This document shows positions 1-7,888 of a stretch of DNA of 64,000 nucleotides, one piece after another. Where the stretch lies: assembly GCA_018242205.1 (NCBI GenBank), contig JAFECJ010000009.1, forward strand, positions 62,001-126,000, given 5' to 3'. Each line of letters starts with the position of its first letter. The first letter of the stretch is position 1. Origin of the DNA: Pseudomonadota bacterium (GTDB taxonomy: Bacteria > Pseudomonadota > Alphaproteobacteria > Rhizobiales > Xanthobacteraceae). The notes below the pieces were generated by a model. That model was not told the origin of the DNA and ran no database searches. It saw only the letters and a program-made list of their open reading frames with translations. The position numbers and the translations under genes are program-made.

Positions 1-610
1 CGAACTTGCGCGCCTTCTCGGGACGCGCCTGCATATAGGGCTCGTCGATCTGTACGATATCGGCGCCGGCGGCGAACAGATCCTTGATCTCGGCATTCAC
101 CGCCGCCGCATAATCGAGCACCATCTGCTGCTCGTCCTTGTAGAAATCGTTCTGTGCCTGCTGCGCCATCGTGAAGGGACCCGGCACCGTGATCTTGATC
201 GTTCGGTCGGTATTGGCACGCAGGAATTCAACATCGCGCACTTCGACCGGATGCTTCCGACGCACCTTTCCGGTGACCCGCGGCACCGGATTGGGATGGC
301 CGGAGCGGTCGAGCGCGGTCCCCGGATTGTCGATGTCAACGCCTTCGAGCGCGGTGGCGAAGCGGTTGGAGTAGCTCTCGCGCCGCATCTCGCCGTCGGT
401 GACGATGTCGAGACCGGCACGCTCCTGATCGCGGATCGCGATCAAGGTGGCGTCGTCCTGTGCCTGATCGAGAAATTCCGGCGCGACGCGCCACAGTTCT
501 TTGGCGCGCACACGCGGCGGAAAACGGCCGGCCAGCTTGGCGCGGTCGATCAACCAGTCCGGTTGAGCGTAGGAACCGACAAGACTGGTCGGCAGCAACG
601 GCAACGCCAT
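1..610 (-). CDS. MetE C-terminal-like (cobalamin-independent methionine synthase family) protein, partial
   Basis: The frame opens at an ATG (608-610, minus strand) and runs off the left window edge, leaving about 203 N-terminal residues. The start MALPLLPTSLVGSYAQP, the motif TDGEMRRESY and the stretch QIDEPYMQARPEKA are typical of the UROD/MetE-like barrel that binds a methyl donor and a thiol acceptor. The zinc-ligand end of the protein is outside the window. Such stand-alone C-terminal-domain proteins lack the N-terminal half of true MetE, so the methyl donor and acceptor are not predictable; annotation as a full methionine synthase would be too strong. A second, complete family member lies at 7889-9052. 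It sits just downstream of, and on the same strand as, the FAD/Fe-S dehydrogenase, with a 46-bp gap, so co-transcription is possible. Confidence 0.85.
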   Translation of the reverse strand, partial: MALPLLPTSLVGSYAQPDWLIDRAKLAGRFPPRVRAKELWRVAPEFLDQAQDDATLIAIRDQERAGLDIVTDGEMRRESYSNRFATALEGVDIDNPGTALDRSGHPNPVPRVTGKVRRKHPVEVRDVEFLRANTDRTIKITVPGPFTMAQQAQNDFYKDEQQMVLDYAAAVNAEIKDLFAAGADIVQIDEPYMQARPEKARKF

Positions 611-656
611 GACATCCTCCCTGAACCGGCGCGCCTTTTGCGACACGCTGCTGATC

Positions 657-3644
657 TTACGGGGAAGTATCGGTCTTCCGCTCCATCGCGTCCAGACTCA
701 TCGCCAGCACGCGGGCAACGTGCAGGGCTTCGCGGCTCGCGCCGTCCTCAATCTGATGCCGACACGATGTGCCATCGGCGACGATCAGCGCATCGTCCGC
801 CGCCTTGCGCACTGCCGGCAGCAGCGACAGTTCGCCCATCGCGAGCGACACGTCGATGGTGTCGGCCTTGTAGCCGAACGAGCCGGCCATGCCGCAGCAG
901 CCCGACTCGATCGTCTCGACCTTGAGCTCCGGCACGGCGCGCAGCACGCTTTCGACCGCGCCCATCGCGGCAAACGCCTTCTGATGGCAATGGCCGTGCA
1001 GCAAGGCTGGCTTAGGTAGCGGCCGGAACGGAAATCTGGCGCCGGCCTTCATCTCGCGGGCGAGAAACTCCTCGAACAGCATCGCCTGGCCTGCCACCTC
1101 GGCGACGCCCTCGCCCTTCAGCAGCGCCGGCATCTCGTCGCGGAACGTGTAGAGGCAACTCGGCTCCAGGCCGACGATCGGCACGCCGCGGCGCGCCAGC
1201 GGCGCGAGGGCGTCGAGCGTGCGCTGCATTTCGCGGCGCGCCTCCTCGACCTTGCCGACCGACAGGAAGGTGCGGCCGCAGCACAACGGCCGCGCAGCGT
1301 CATCCGCCGGCCGCGCGGCATGAATGTGGTAGCCGCCGGCCTTGAGCACGGCAATGGCGGCATCGAGATTCTCGCGTTCGAAGTAACGGTTGAACGTATC
1401 GGCAAACAGCACGACCTCGCGGTTCGCCATCGGCCGATCGGACGACGGGGCAACGCCGTCGCTGCGATCGCGATAAATGTCGCGGCGCCATTGCGGCAGG
1501 CTGCGCCGCGCCGCGAAGCCGGCGAACACCTCGGACAACCACTTCAACACCGAAGACTTGTCGCGCAGATTGAACAGCGCCGGATGACGCGAGGCGAATG
1601 GCGCATAGCGCGGCAGATAGCCGACCAGCCGGTCGTGCATCGACAGGCCATGCTTCTTCGCGCGCGCCGCCTGGATTTCGATCTTCATGCGCGCCATGTC
1701 GACGCCGGTCGGACATTCGCGGCGGCAGGCCTTGCAGGACACGCACAGCGACAGGGTCTCGGCCATCGCGTCCGAGGTCAGCGCATCGGGGCCCAATTGT
1801 CCCGACATTGCCAGCCGCAGCGTGTTGGCTCTGCCACGCGTGACGTCGCGCTCGTCGCGGGTGACGCGATAGGACGGACACATGGCGCCGCCAGCGAGTT
1901 TGCGGCAGGCGCCGTTGTTGTTGCACATCTCGATGGCGCCCTGGAATCCGCCGCCCGATCCCGGATAGGCCGACCAGTCGAGTTCGGTCTTCACCTCGAT
2001 GCCACGATAGCCCGGCTTGTAGCGGAACAGCGAGCGGTCATCGAATTTGGATGGCCGCACCACCTTGCCGGGATTGTACACGCCGTTCGGGTCGAAGCGA
2101 TCCTTCACTTCCTCGAAGGCGCGCGCCAACCTCGAGCCGAACATCGGCTCGTTGAACTCGGAGCGCACCAGCCCGTCGCCATGTTCGCCGGAATGCGAAC
2201 CCTTGTATTCGCGCACCATGGCGAAAGCTTCCTCGGCGATCGCGCGCATGGCGTGGACATCTTTCTCCAGCCGCAGATTGAGCACCGGCCGCACATGCAG
2301 ACAGCCGGAGCCGGCATGCGCGTACCAGGTGCCGCGCGTGCCGTGCTTTTCGAAAATCGCGGTGAGCCGCGACGTGTAGTCGGCGAGATGCTCGAGCGGC
2401 ACCGCGCAATCCTCGACGAAGGACACGGGCTTACCCTGCTCCTTCATCGACATCATGATGTTGAGGCCCGATGTGCGCACTTCGGTGATCGCCGCCTGCA
2501 GCGCCGGATCGAGCACTTCGACCACACCGCCCCACTTGTCGCCGCTATGCGACCAATGGAAGCCGAGATCGCCGATCAACTGCTCGAGCTGGCGCAGCAG
2601 ACGCAGATTGACGTCCTGATCGGTCTCGCCGAACTCGACCAGCAGGATCGCTTCCGGCAGGCCGCGCACGAACGCGTCGAGCGTCGGCTTGAAGATCGGG
2701 ATGGCGCCGGCGAGTTCAAGCATGGTGCGATCGACCAGTTCGACGGCGATCGGCTTGAGCTTGACGATATGCTGAGCGCAATTCATCGCCTCATAGAACG
2801 AGCCGAAATGCACGGCGCCGACGGCCCGGCGGCCGAGCAGCGGCGACAGCTTGAGTTCGATGCCGGTCGAGAAGCCTAGCGTGCCTTCGGAACCGACGAG
2901 AATGTGCGCGAGATTGATGTCGTTGCCGCCGCGATACGAGCCCGGCACCAGCGCATCGAGATTGTAGCCACCGACGCGGCGCTGAACTTTCGGAAAGCGC
3001 GCGGCGATTTCGTCAGCCTCACGCGTGCCGATGGCGATGAGGTCCTGCGCCAGCGACCGCAGTTCCGGCGGCACGTCGTTGATGTTGCCGCCGATCGGGC
3101 CGAAATGCGCGCGCCTGCCATCGGCCAGCACGGCATCGATGGCAACAACGTTGTCGCGCATGGTGCCGTAGCGCAGCGAACGGCCGCCGCAGGAATTGTT
3201 GCCGGCCATGCCGCCGACGGTGGCGCGCGACGCGGTCGAGATATCGACCGGAAACCACAGGCCGTGGGTTTTAAGCTGGCGGTTGAGGTCATCGAGCACG
3301 ATGCCGGGCTCGACGGTGCAGCGCTGCCTCGCCACGTCGAGGTCGAGCAGACGGTTAAGATATTTGGAGCAGTCCAGCACCAGCGAGGGCCCGACCGTCT
3401 GCCCGCACTGCGAGGTGCCGCCGCCTCGAGCCAGCACGGTGACACCCTCCGCCCGCGAAATACCTATCGCGCGTTCGGCTTCTTCTATCGTTCGCGGGGC
3501 GACCACGCCGACCGGGGTGATCTGGTAATGCGAGGCGTCGGTGGCGTAACGGCCGCGGGTAAAGGCGTCGAAACGAACGTCGCCCTTCAGTTCTGCCTTC
3601 AAACGCCTTTCCAGGCCGGGGTGGATCGCCGCCAAATTGCCCAT
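657..3644 (-). CDS. FAD-linked oxidase / Fe-S fusion dehydrogenase (YdiJ/GlcD-GlcF type)
   Basis: A 995-residue fusion enzyme. The N-terminal half is a PCMH-type FAD-binding domain (ARGGGTSQCGQTVG near residue 80) plus FAD-oxidase C-terminal domain. The middle has two ferredoxin-like cysteine sets (CNNNGAC around residue 573 and CVSCKACRRECP around residue 632). The C-terminal third carries two CCG domains (CCGRTF near 790, GCCGMAG near 914), as in GlcF and heterodisulfide-reductase-like proteins. The length and order match E. coli YdiJ (D-2-hydroxyglutarate dehydrogenase) and relatives that oxidise D-2-hydroxyacids and pass electrons to the membrane chain. The ATG at 3642-3644 is preferred: a longer in-frame ATG at 3728 adds 28 residues of non-domain sequence. 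It is divergent from the serine-glyoxylate aminotransferase, so D-lactate, glycolate or 2-hydroxyglutarate are all possible substrates. Confidence 0.88.
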   Translation of the reverse strand: MGNLAAIHPGLERRLKAELKGDVRFDAFTRGRYATDASHYQITPVGVVAPRTIEEAERAIGISRAEGVTVLARGGGTSQCGQTVGPSLVLDCSKYLNRLLDLDVARQRCTVEPGIVLDDLNRQLKTHGLWFPVDISTASRATVGGMAGNNSCGGRSLRYGTMRDNVVAIDAVLADGRRAHFGPIGGNINDVPPELRSLAQDLIAIGTREADEIAARFPKVQRRVGGYNLDALVPGSYRGGNDINLAHILVGSEGTLGFSTGIELKLSPLLGRRAVGAVHFGSFYEAMNCAQHIVKLKPIAVELVDRTMLELAGAIPIFKPTLDAFVRGLPEAILLVEFGETDQDVNLRLLRQLEQLIGDLGFHWSHSGDKWGGVVEVLDPALQAAITEVRTSGLNIMMSMKEQGKPVSFVEDCAVPLEHLADYTSRLTAIFEKHGTRGTWYAHAGSGCLHVRPVLNLRLEKDVHAMRAIAEEAFAMVREYKGSHSGEHGDGLVRSEFNEPMFGSRLARAFEEVKDRFDPNGVYNPGKVVRPSKFDDRSLFRYKPGYRGIEVKTELDWSAYPGSGGGFQGAIEMCNNNGACRKLAGGAMCPSYRVTRDERDVTRGRANTLRLAMSGQLGPDALTSDAMAETLSLCVSCKACRRECPTGVDMARMKIEIQAARAKKHGLSMHDRLVGYLPRYAPFASRHPALFNLRDKSSVLKWLSEVFAGFAARRSLPQWRRDIYRDRSDGVAPSSDRPMANREVVLFADTFNRYFERENLDAAIAVLKAGGYHIHAARPADDAARPLCCGRTFLSVGKVEEARREMQRTLDALAPLARRGVPIVGLEPSCLYTFRDEMPALLKGEGVAEVAGQAMLFEEFLAREMKAGARFPFRPLPKPALLHGHCHQKAFAAMGAVESVLRAVPELKVETIESGCCGMAGSFGYKADTIDVSLAMGELSLLPAVRKAADDALIVADGTSCRHQIEDGASREALHVARVLAMSLDAMERKTDTSP

Positions 3645-3696
3645 CCGTGTTGTTTTACGTCGATTATTGCATGAGCCAATTGCGGGAATCCGCTTG

Positions 3697-3716
3697 ACCG
3701 GAATGTGACATCCGGT
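3697..3716. promoter_or_regulatory. Inverted repeat in divergent promoter region (possible operator)
   Basis: Two perfect 6-bp arms, ACCGGA and TCCGGT, are separated by 8 bp in the 170-bp gap between the divergent YdiJ-like dehydrogenase and the serine-glyoxylate aminotransferase. A TTGACC sequence overlapping the left arm could be a -35 box for the rightward gene. No regulator is encoded next to it, so the binding protein is unknown. Confidence 0.35.
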
Positions 3717-3814
3717 GTTCAAGGCCACAAGCGCCGTCCCCTTTGCCGGGTCGCGGGCCCGTGGTCCAAACCCACAACACGAACCTTATTAGCCGTTCCA
3801 GGAGCGGATTTCCT

Positions 3815-5023
3815 ATGGCTCAGAATTCCTCGCGTCAGGTCGGGCGTCACTTCCTGCACATCCCGGGCCCGACGCCGGTTCCGGATCGCATCTTGCGGGC
3901 GATGGACACGCCGATGATCGATCATCGCGGTCCCGAGTTCGCCAAGCTGGCGAAGCGGTGCCTCGACGGCATCAAGACCATCTTCAAGACCACCAACCCG
4001 GTTGTCATCTACACCGCCACCGGCACCGGCGCCTGGGAAGGCGCGCTCGTCAACACGCTGTCGCCCGGCGACAAGGTGCTGATGGTCGAGACCGGCCAGT
4101 TCGGTACCTTGTGGAAGAAGATGGCCGAGAAGCTCGGCCTCAAGACCGAACTCCTGCCGACCGACTGGCGCACCGGCGTCGATCCGAAGGTCATCGAGAA
4201 GCGCCTGAGCGAAGACAAGGCGCACGAGATCAAGGCGGTGTGCGTGCTGCACAACGAGACCTCGACCGGCGCGCTGTCGCCGATCGCCGAGATCCGCAAG
4301 GCCATCGACGCCGCCAAGCACCCGGCTCTGTTCATGGTCGACACCATCTCGTCGCTCGCCTCGACCGACTTCCGCCATGACGAATGGGGCGTCGACGTCA
4401 CCGTCGGCGGCGCACAGAAGGGCCTGATGCTGCCGCCCGGCATGTCGTTCAACGCCATCAGCGACAAGGCGCTGGAAGCCAACAAGAGCTCGAAGCTGCC
4501 GAAGTCGTTCCTCGACTGGCAGGACATGCTCAACATGAACAAGGTCGGCTTCTTCCCCTATACGCCGGCGACGCTCATGCTGTTCGGCCTCGATGTCGGC
4601 ATCGAGATGCTGCACGAGGAAGGCCTCGACAACGTGTTCGCCCGCCACGACCGTCTCGCCGAGGCGACGCGCCGCGCGGTCAAGCACTGGGGCCTCGAGA
4701 CCCTGGTGAAAGATTCGAAGTACCAGTCGCCGACCGTCACCGCCGTGCTGCTGCCGGAAGGCTTCAACGCCGACCAGTTCCGCGCCATGGCGCTGGAGAC
4801 CTTCAACATCTCCTATGGCGCGAGCTTCGGCCCGTTCGCCGGCAAGTATTTCCGCATCGGCCATCTCGGCGACGTCAACGACGCCATGATGCTGGGCTGC
4901 CTCGGCGTTACGGAAGTGGCGCTGCAGATGTTCGGCGTGCCGATCAAGACCGGCGGCGTGCAGGCGGCGATGGATTATCTCGTCACCGCGCATGGCGGCA
5001 AGAAAAAGCAGGCGGCGGAGTAA
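3815..5023 (+). CDS. sgaA: Serine-glyoxylate aminotransferase (PLP class V)
   Basis: A 402-residue class-V PLP aminotransferase. It starts HFLHIPGPTPVPDRIL, has the glycine-rich GTGAWEGA segment, SLASTDFRHDEW around the PLP aspartate, and the Schiff-base lysine K202 in GGAQKG. The family transfers the serine amino group to glyoxylate, giving hydroxypyruvate and glycine (photorespiration-like C2 metabolism or the serine cycle); closely related enzymes use alanine or aspartate as donor. The ATG at 3815 is chosen because a GGAG lies about 10 bp upstream and the conserved N-terminus follows directly. A strong intrinsic terminator lies 24 bp after the stop. The divergent flavin dehydrogenase could supply glyoxylate from glycolate, but that link is inferred from position only. 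Confidence 0.9.
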   Translation: MAQNSSRQVGRHFLHIPGPTPVPDRILRAMDTPMIDHRGPEFAKLAKRCLDGIKTIFKTTNPVVIYTATGTGAWEGALVNTLSPGDKVLMVETGQFGTLWKKMAEKLGLKTELLPTDWRTGVDPKVIEKRLSEDKAHEIKAVCVLHNETSTGALSPIAEIRKAIDAAKHPALFMVDTISSLASTDFRHDEWGVDVTVGGAQKGLMLPPGMSFNAISDKALEANKSSKLPKSFLDWQDMLNMNKVGFFPYTPATLMLFGLDVGIEMLHEEGLDNVFARHDRLAEATRRAVKHWGLETLVKDSKYQSPTVTAVLLPEGFNADQFRAMALETFNISYGASFGPFAGKYFRIGHLGDVNDAMMLGCLGVTEVALQMFGVPIKTGGVQAAMDYLVTAHGGKKKQAAE

Positions 5024-5046
5024 TTATCCGCTGATGATGGTTGAAG

Positions 5047-5074
5047 CGGCCGGGTGAAAGCCCGGCCGTTTTTT
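5047..5074 (+). terminator. Intrinsic terminator after serine-glyoxylate aminotransferase
   Basis: A perfect 8-bp stem (CGGCCGGG at 5047-5054 and CCCGGCCG at 5061-5068) with a 6-nt loop is followed by six T residues. Confidence 0.9.
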
Positions 5075-5090
5075 GTTAGCCATTCCACAC

Positions 5091-5166
5091 CGTCATCCCC
5101 GCGAAAGCGGGGATCCAGCACTTCGTGCGACAAGCGCTGGATCGTCCGCCTTCGCGGACGACGACG
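5091..5166. repeat. REP-like palindromic intergenic repeat, copy A
   Basis: The layout is GTCAT, a short hairpin centred on GCGAAAGC, CCAGCA, a variable spacer, GCTGGAT, and a second hairpin centred on CTTCGC. The same layout occurs at 10941-11020 and 11812-11887. It sits between convergent genes. Such elements are dispersed in alphaproteobacterial intergenic regions; no coding function is seen. Confidence 0.7.
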
Positions 5167-5177
5167 CCGCGATTGGC

Positions 5178-5987
5178 CTACGCCGCGCGCTCCCACCCAT
5201 TATTCGCCAGCACATGCGCGGTGAAATCGGCGACCGCGGCGAGCGTCGCTTCCGGCGCCTCGCGCTGCGGTGAATGTTTGGCGCCCGGCAATAAAGCGAC
5301 ATCGACCGGGCAGTAGCATTCGCGCTCGGCCACCTCGATCTGCTTCACCGTGCCGTACTGATCGTCCTCGCCTTGCACGATGAGGATCGGCACGCGGATA
5401 TAGGCCAGTTGCTCGGTGATATCCCACTGGCGGAAGCCGGGATCGAGCCAGGCGCCGTTCCAGCCGCGGAAGGCGTTGTCCGGATCCTTGTGCCAGCGCG
5501 CCAGTTTGGCGCGCAGATCCGTGGTCTCGTAAGCCGTCTTCGCCTCGACGATCGCGGCGATGCCCATATCCTCGGTGAAGAAATGCGGCGCCATGAGGAT
5601 GATGCCGCCGAGGCGATGGTCCTGATGCGAGCCGGCATAGATCGCGGCGATCGAAGCGCCATCCGAGTGGCCAAACAGGATGTGGCGCTTGACGCCGATG
5701 GCGTCGAGCAGCGCCGGAAGCACGTCGCGCGCCTCGTCGTGCATGTAGGTCAGCGGCCGCGGCAGCGTGACGGGCGAGGACTGGCCGTAGCCGGCGCGCG
5801 AATAGACGAACACTCCGCAGCCGGTCGCCTTCTGCACCTTCTCCGGAAAATCGCCCCACAGGCCGACGCAGCCGAGGCCCTCGTGCAGCATGACGATGGT
5901 TGGCGCCTGATCCGGGCGCGGACCGATCAGACGGTATTCGAGCGAATGGCCGGAGATGGAGAGGAAGCCGGAGTCGGGAAGAGTCAT
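5178..5987 (-). CDS. Alpha/beta-fold hydrolase
   Basis: A 269-residue single-domain alpha/beta hydrolase without signal peptide. The nucleophile elbow is GHSDGAS with S108; an acidic residue lies in QGEDDQYG after strand 7, and the catalytic histidine is H238 in KHSPQ. The HEGLG stretch near residue 35 forms the oxyanion-hole region. It lies 200 bp downstream of the benzoate-CoA ligase-like gene on the same strand, separated by a repeat element, so a shared role in aromatic ester or thioester turnover is possible but unproven. The substrate cannot be read from the sequence. Confidence 0.85.
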   Translation of the reverse strand: MTLPDSGFLSISGHSLEYRLIGPRPDQAPTIVMLHEGLGCVGLWGDFPEKVQKATGCGVFVYSRAGYGQSSPVTLPRPLTYMHDEARDVLPALLDAIGVKRHILFGHSDGASIAAIYAGSHQDHRLGGIILMAPHFFTEDMGIAAIVEAKTAYETTDLRAKLARWHKDPDNAFRGWNGAWLDPGFRQWDITEQLAYIRVPILIVQGEDDQYGTVKQIEVAERECYCPVDVALLPGAKHSPQREAPEATLAAVADFTAHVLANNGWERAA

Positions 5988-6020
5988 TGCAGCTAGACTT
6001 TCAACGGTACGTCAAACTCA

Positions 6021-6164
6021 CTTCCCTTCTCCCCTTGTGGGAGAAGGTGCCTGAGCGGAGGCGAAGCCGAGCGAAGGCGGATGAGGGGTCTGCGCCAATC
6101 GAGAGACTGACCCCTCACCCGGCTCGCTACGCTCGCCACCCTCTCCCACAAGGGGAGAGGGGAA
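6021..6164. repeat. Long inverted intergenic repeat
   Basis: A hairpin-rich element of about 145 bp. The left end carries CTTCTCCCCTTGTGGGAGAAG and the right end CTCTCCCACAAGGGGAGAG, each self-complementary and complementary to the other. Inside are GATGAGGGGTC and GACCCCTCACCC as a second inverted pair. It lies between two minus-strand genes (hydrolase and acyl-CoA ligase). The pattern resembles dispersed non-coding repeats of Hyphomicrobiales; only one copy is in this window. Confidence 0.65.
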
Positions 6165-6187
6165 GCGCGCAAGCGGCTACGCTATCC

Positions 6188-7786
6188 TCATACCCTATCT
6201 TCCGCCCGCAACTTGAACCGCTGGATCTTGCCGGTCGCCGTCTTCGGCAGTTCGGTGCGGAACTCGATCCAGCGCGGATATTTGTAGGGCGCCAGCTTCT
6301 GCTTGACGTGCTCCTGCAAGGCCAGCGCCATGGCCGGGCTCGCCTTGCCGGCGTCCTTCAGCACGACGAAGGCGCGCGGCTTGATCAGTTTCTGCTCGTC
6401 GTGCCAGCCGACCACCGCGGCCTCCAGTACGTCGGGATGCGACGACAGCGCCGCCTCGACCTCGAAGGGCGAGACATAAATGCCCGACACCTTCAGCATG
6501 TCGTCGGCGCGGCCGCAGCAGATGAAATAGCCGTCCTCGTCCTCGATGTACTTGTCGCCGGACTTGGTCCACTCGCCCTGGAACGTCGTGCGCGACTTCT
6601 CGCGGTTGGCCCAGTACATCACCGCCCCGGTCGGGCCGCGCGAATACATTTCGCCGATTTCGCCCTTCTTGACCGGCTGGCCGTCCTCGCCGACCAGCTT
6701 GATCTCGTAGCCGGGCACCGGCTTGCCGGTGGTGCCGTATTTGGTGGCGCCGGGGCGATTGGTGAGGAAGATGTGCAGCATCTCGGTGGTGCCGAGGCCG
6801 TCATAGATCGGCACGCCGTAACGTTCGTTCCACTTGCGCGCGATTTCTTCCGGCAACGCTTCGCCGGCGGAAATGCAGCAACGCAGCTTCACGTCCGACT
6901 TCTGCGGCGCGTTCGGGTTGTTGAGGAAGGCGGCGTAGAAGGTCGGCACCGCGAAGAACATCGTGATCGGATGTTTCTTCAACAACGCCGCAACGCCGTC
7001 CGGCGTCGGCCGTTCCGGATTGAGCACGGTGGTGGCGCCGACGCTGAGCGGAAAGGTCATGGCGTTGCCGAGACCGTAGGCGAAGAACAATTTCGCCACC
7101 GAATGCACGACGTCGCTCTCCTTCAGCCCGGCGACCGGCGTGCCGTAGAGATCGGCGGTGAGCTTGAGCGAACCATGGACATGCACCGCGCCCTTCGGCT
7201 TGCCGGTCGAACCTGACGTATAGAGCCAGAACGCCATGTCGTCGGCGACGGTCGGCGCCGTGTAATCGTCGGCATCCTCGGCTCTGATCAGGTCGTCGAA
7301 CAGCCGATAGCCGTGTGGGTTCGCGCCCGAGACGATGACCTGTTCGAGATCGGGGCATTGCCCGATGATCTTCTCGAACTTCGGAAACAACCCTTCCGAC
7401 ACCACGAGCGCCTTGGCGCCACTGTTGGTGAGCATGAAGTGATAATCGTCCTCGGTCAGCAGCGTGTTGACCGGCACAGCGATGATGCCGGCCTTGAGGC
7501 AGCCGAGAAACGCGGTCGGCCAGTCGATGGTATCGGTGAGCGCCATCAGCACGCGTTCTTCGCGGCGAATGCCGAGGCCGCGCAACGCCGCGCCGAAGCG
7601 GTTCACGCGATCGGCGAGCTGCCCGTAGGTGCAGGTGCCACGAGCGTCGATGTAAGCGGGTTTGTTGGCGCGGCCGGCGTCGAGATTGAGCCGCAGCACG
7701 TCAGCGGCGAAATTGTAAGCCTGTGGGCTTGCGCCCACCGCCGGATCCGCGCCGGTTTCCGCCGCGATTTTTTCCGCGACCTGCAT
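6188..7786 (-). CDS. Benzoate-CoA ligase-like acyl-CoA synthetase
   Basis: A 532-residue ANL-superfamily enzyme that would activate an aromatic acid with ATP and CoA. The P-loop YTSGSTGKPKG lies near residue 188, GLGTTEMLHIFLTN near 330, the hinge region CCGRADDMLKVSG near 430 and the catalytic lysine in LPKTATGKIQR near 520. The N-terminal arrangement (AYNFAADVLRLNLDAGRANKPAYID) and the TTEMLHIF segment are those of the benzoate/4-hydroxybenzoate-CoA ligase family (BadA, BclA, HbaA). A GGAGG lies just before the start ATG. No benzoyl-CoA oxygenase or reductase genes are nearby, so the exact acid is open. Confidence 0.85.
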   Translation of the reverse strand: MQVAEKIAAETGADPAVGASPQAYNFAADVLRLNLDAGRANKPAYIDARGTCTYGQLADRVNRFGAALRGLGIRREERVLMALTDTIDWPTAFLGCLKAGIIAVPVNTLLTEDDYHFMLTNSGAKALVVSEGLFPKFEKIIGQCPDLEQVIVSGANPHGYRLFDDLIRAEDADDYTAPTVADDMAFWLYTSGSTGKPKGAVHVHGSLKLTADLYGTPVAGLKESDVVHSVAKLFFAYGLGNAMTFPLSVGATTVLNPERPTPDGVAALLKKHPITMFFAVPTFYAAFLNNPNAPQKSDVKLRCCISAGEALPEEIARKWNERYGVPIYDGLGTTEMLHIFLTNRPGATKYGTTGKPVPGYEIKLVGEDGQPVKKGEIGEMYSRGPTGAVMYWANREKSRTTFQGEWTKSGDKYIEDEDGYFICCGRADDMLKVSGIYVSPFEVEAALSSHPDVLEAAVVGWHDEQKLIKPRAFVVLKDAGKASPAMALALQEHVKQKLAPYKYPRWIEFRTELPKTATGKIQRFKLRAEDRV

Positions 7787-7797
7787 CTTGTTTTCCT

Positions 7798-7812
7798 CCC
7801 GAAGTATTCGGG
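7798..7812. promoter_or_regulatory. Perfect palindrome overlapping the acyl-CoA ligase leader (possible operator)
   Basis: CCCGAA-GTA-TTCGGG lies in the 102-bp gap between the divergent acyl-CoA ligase and the MetE-like gene. On the minus strand its right arm runs into the GGAGG ribosome-binding site of the ligase, so bound repressor or an RNA hairpin would block that gene. No regulator gene is adjacent. Confidence 0.45.
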
Positions 7813-7888
7813 TATTATGGCAGAAACCGCCGCAAACTGCCTAGCGCAGCATAATTCCAAAGCAGGCGGCTTCAGGGAGTGAGACCGC

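Noticed and set aside
1320..2879. Long plus-strand reading frame opposite the FAD/Fe-S dehydrogenase
   Set aside because: High-GC antisense frame with no family features; the minus-strand gene has clear motifs throughout.
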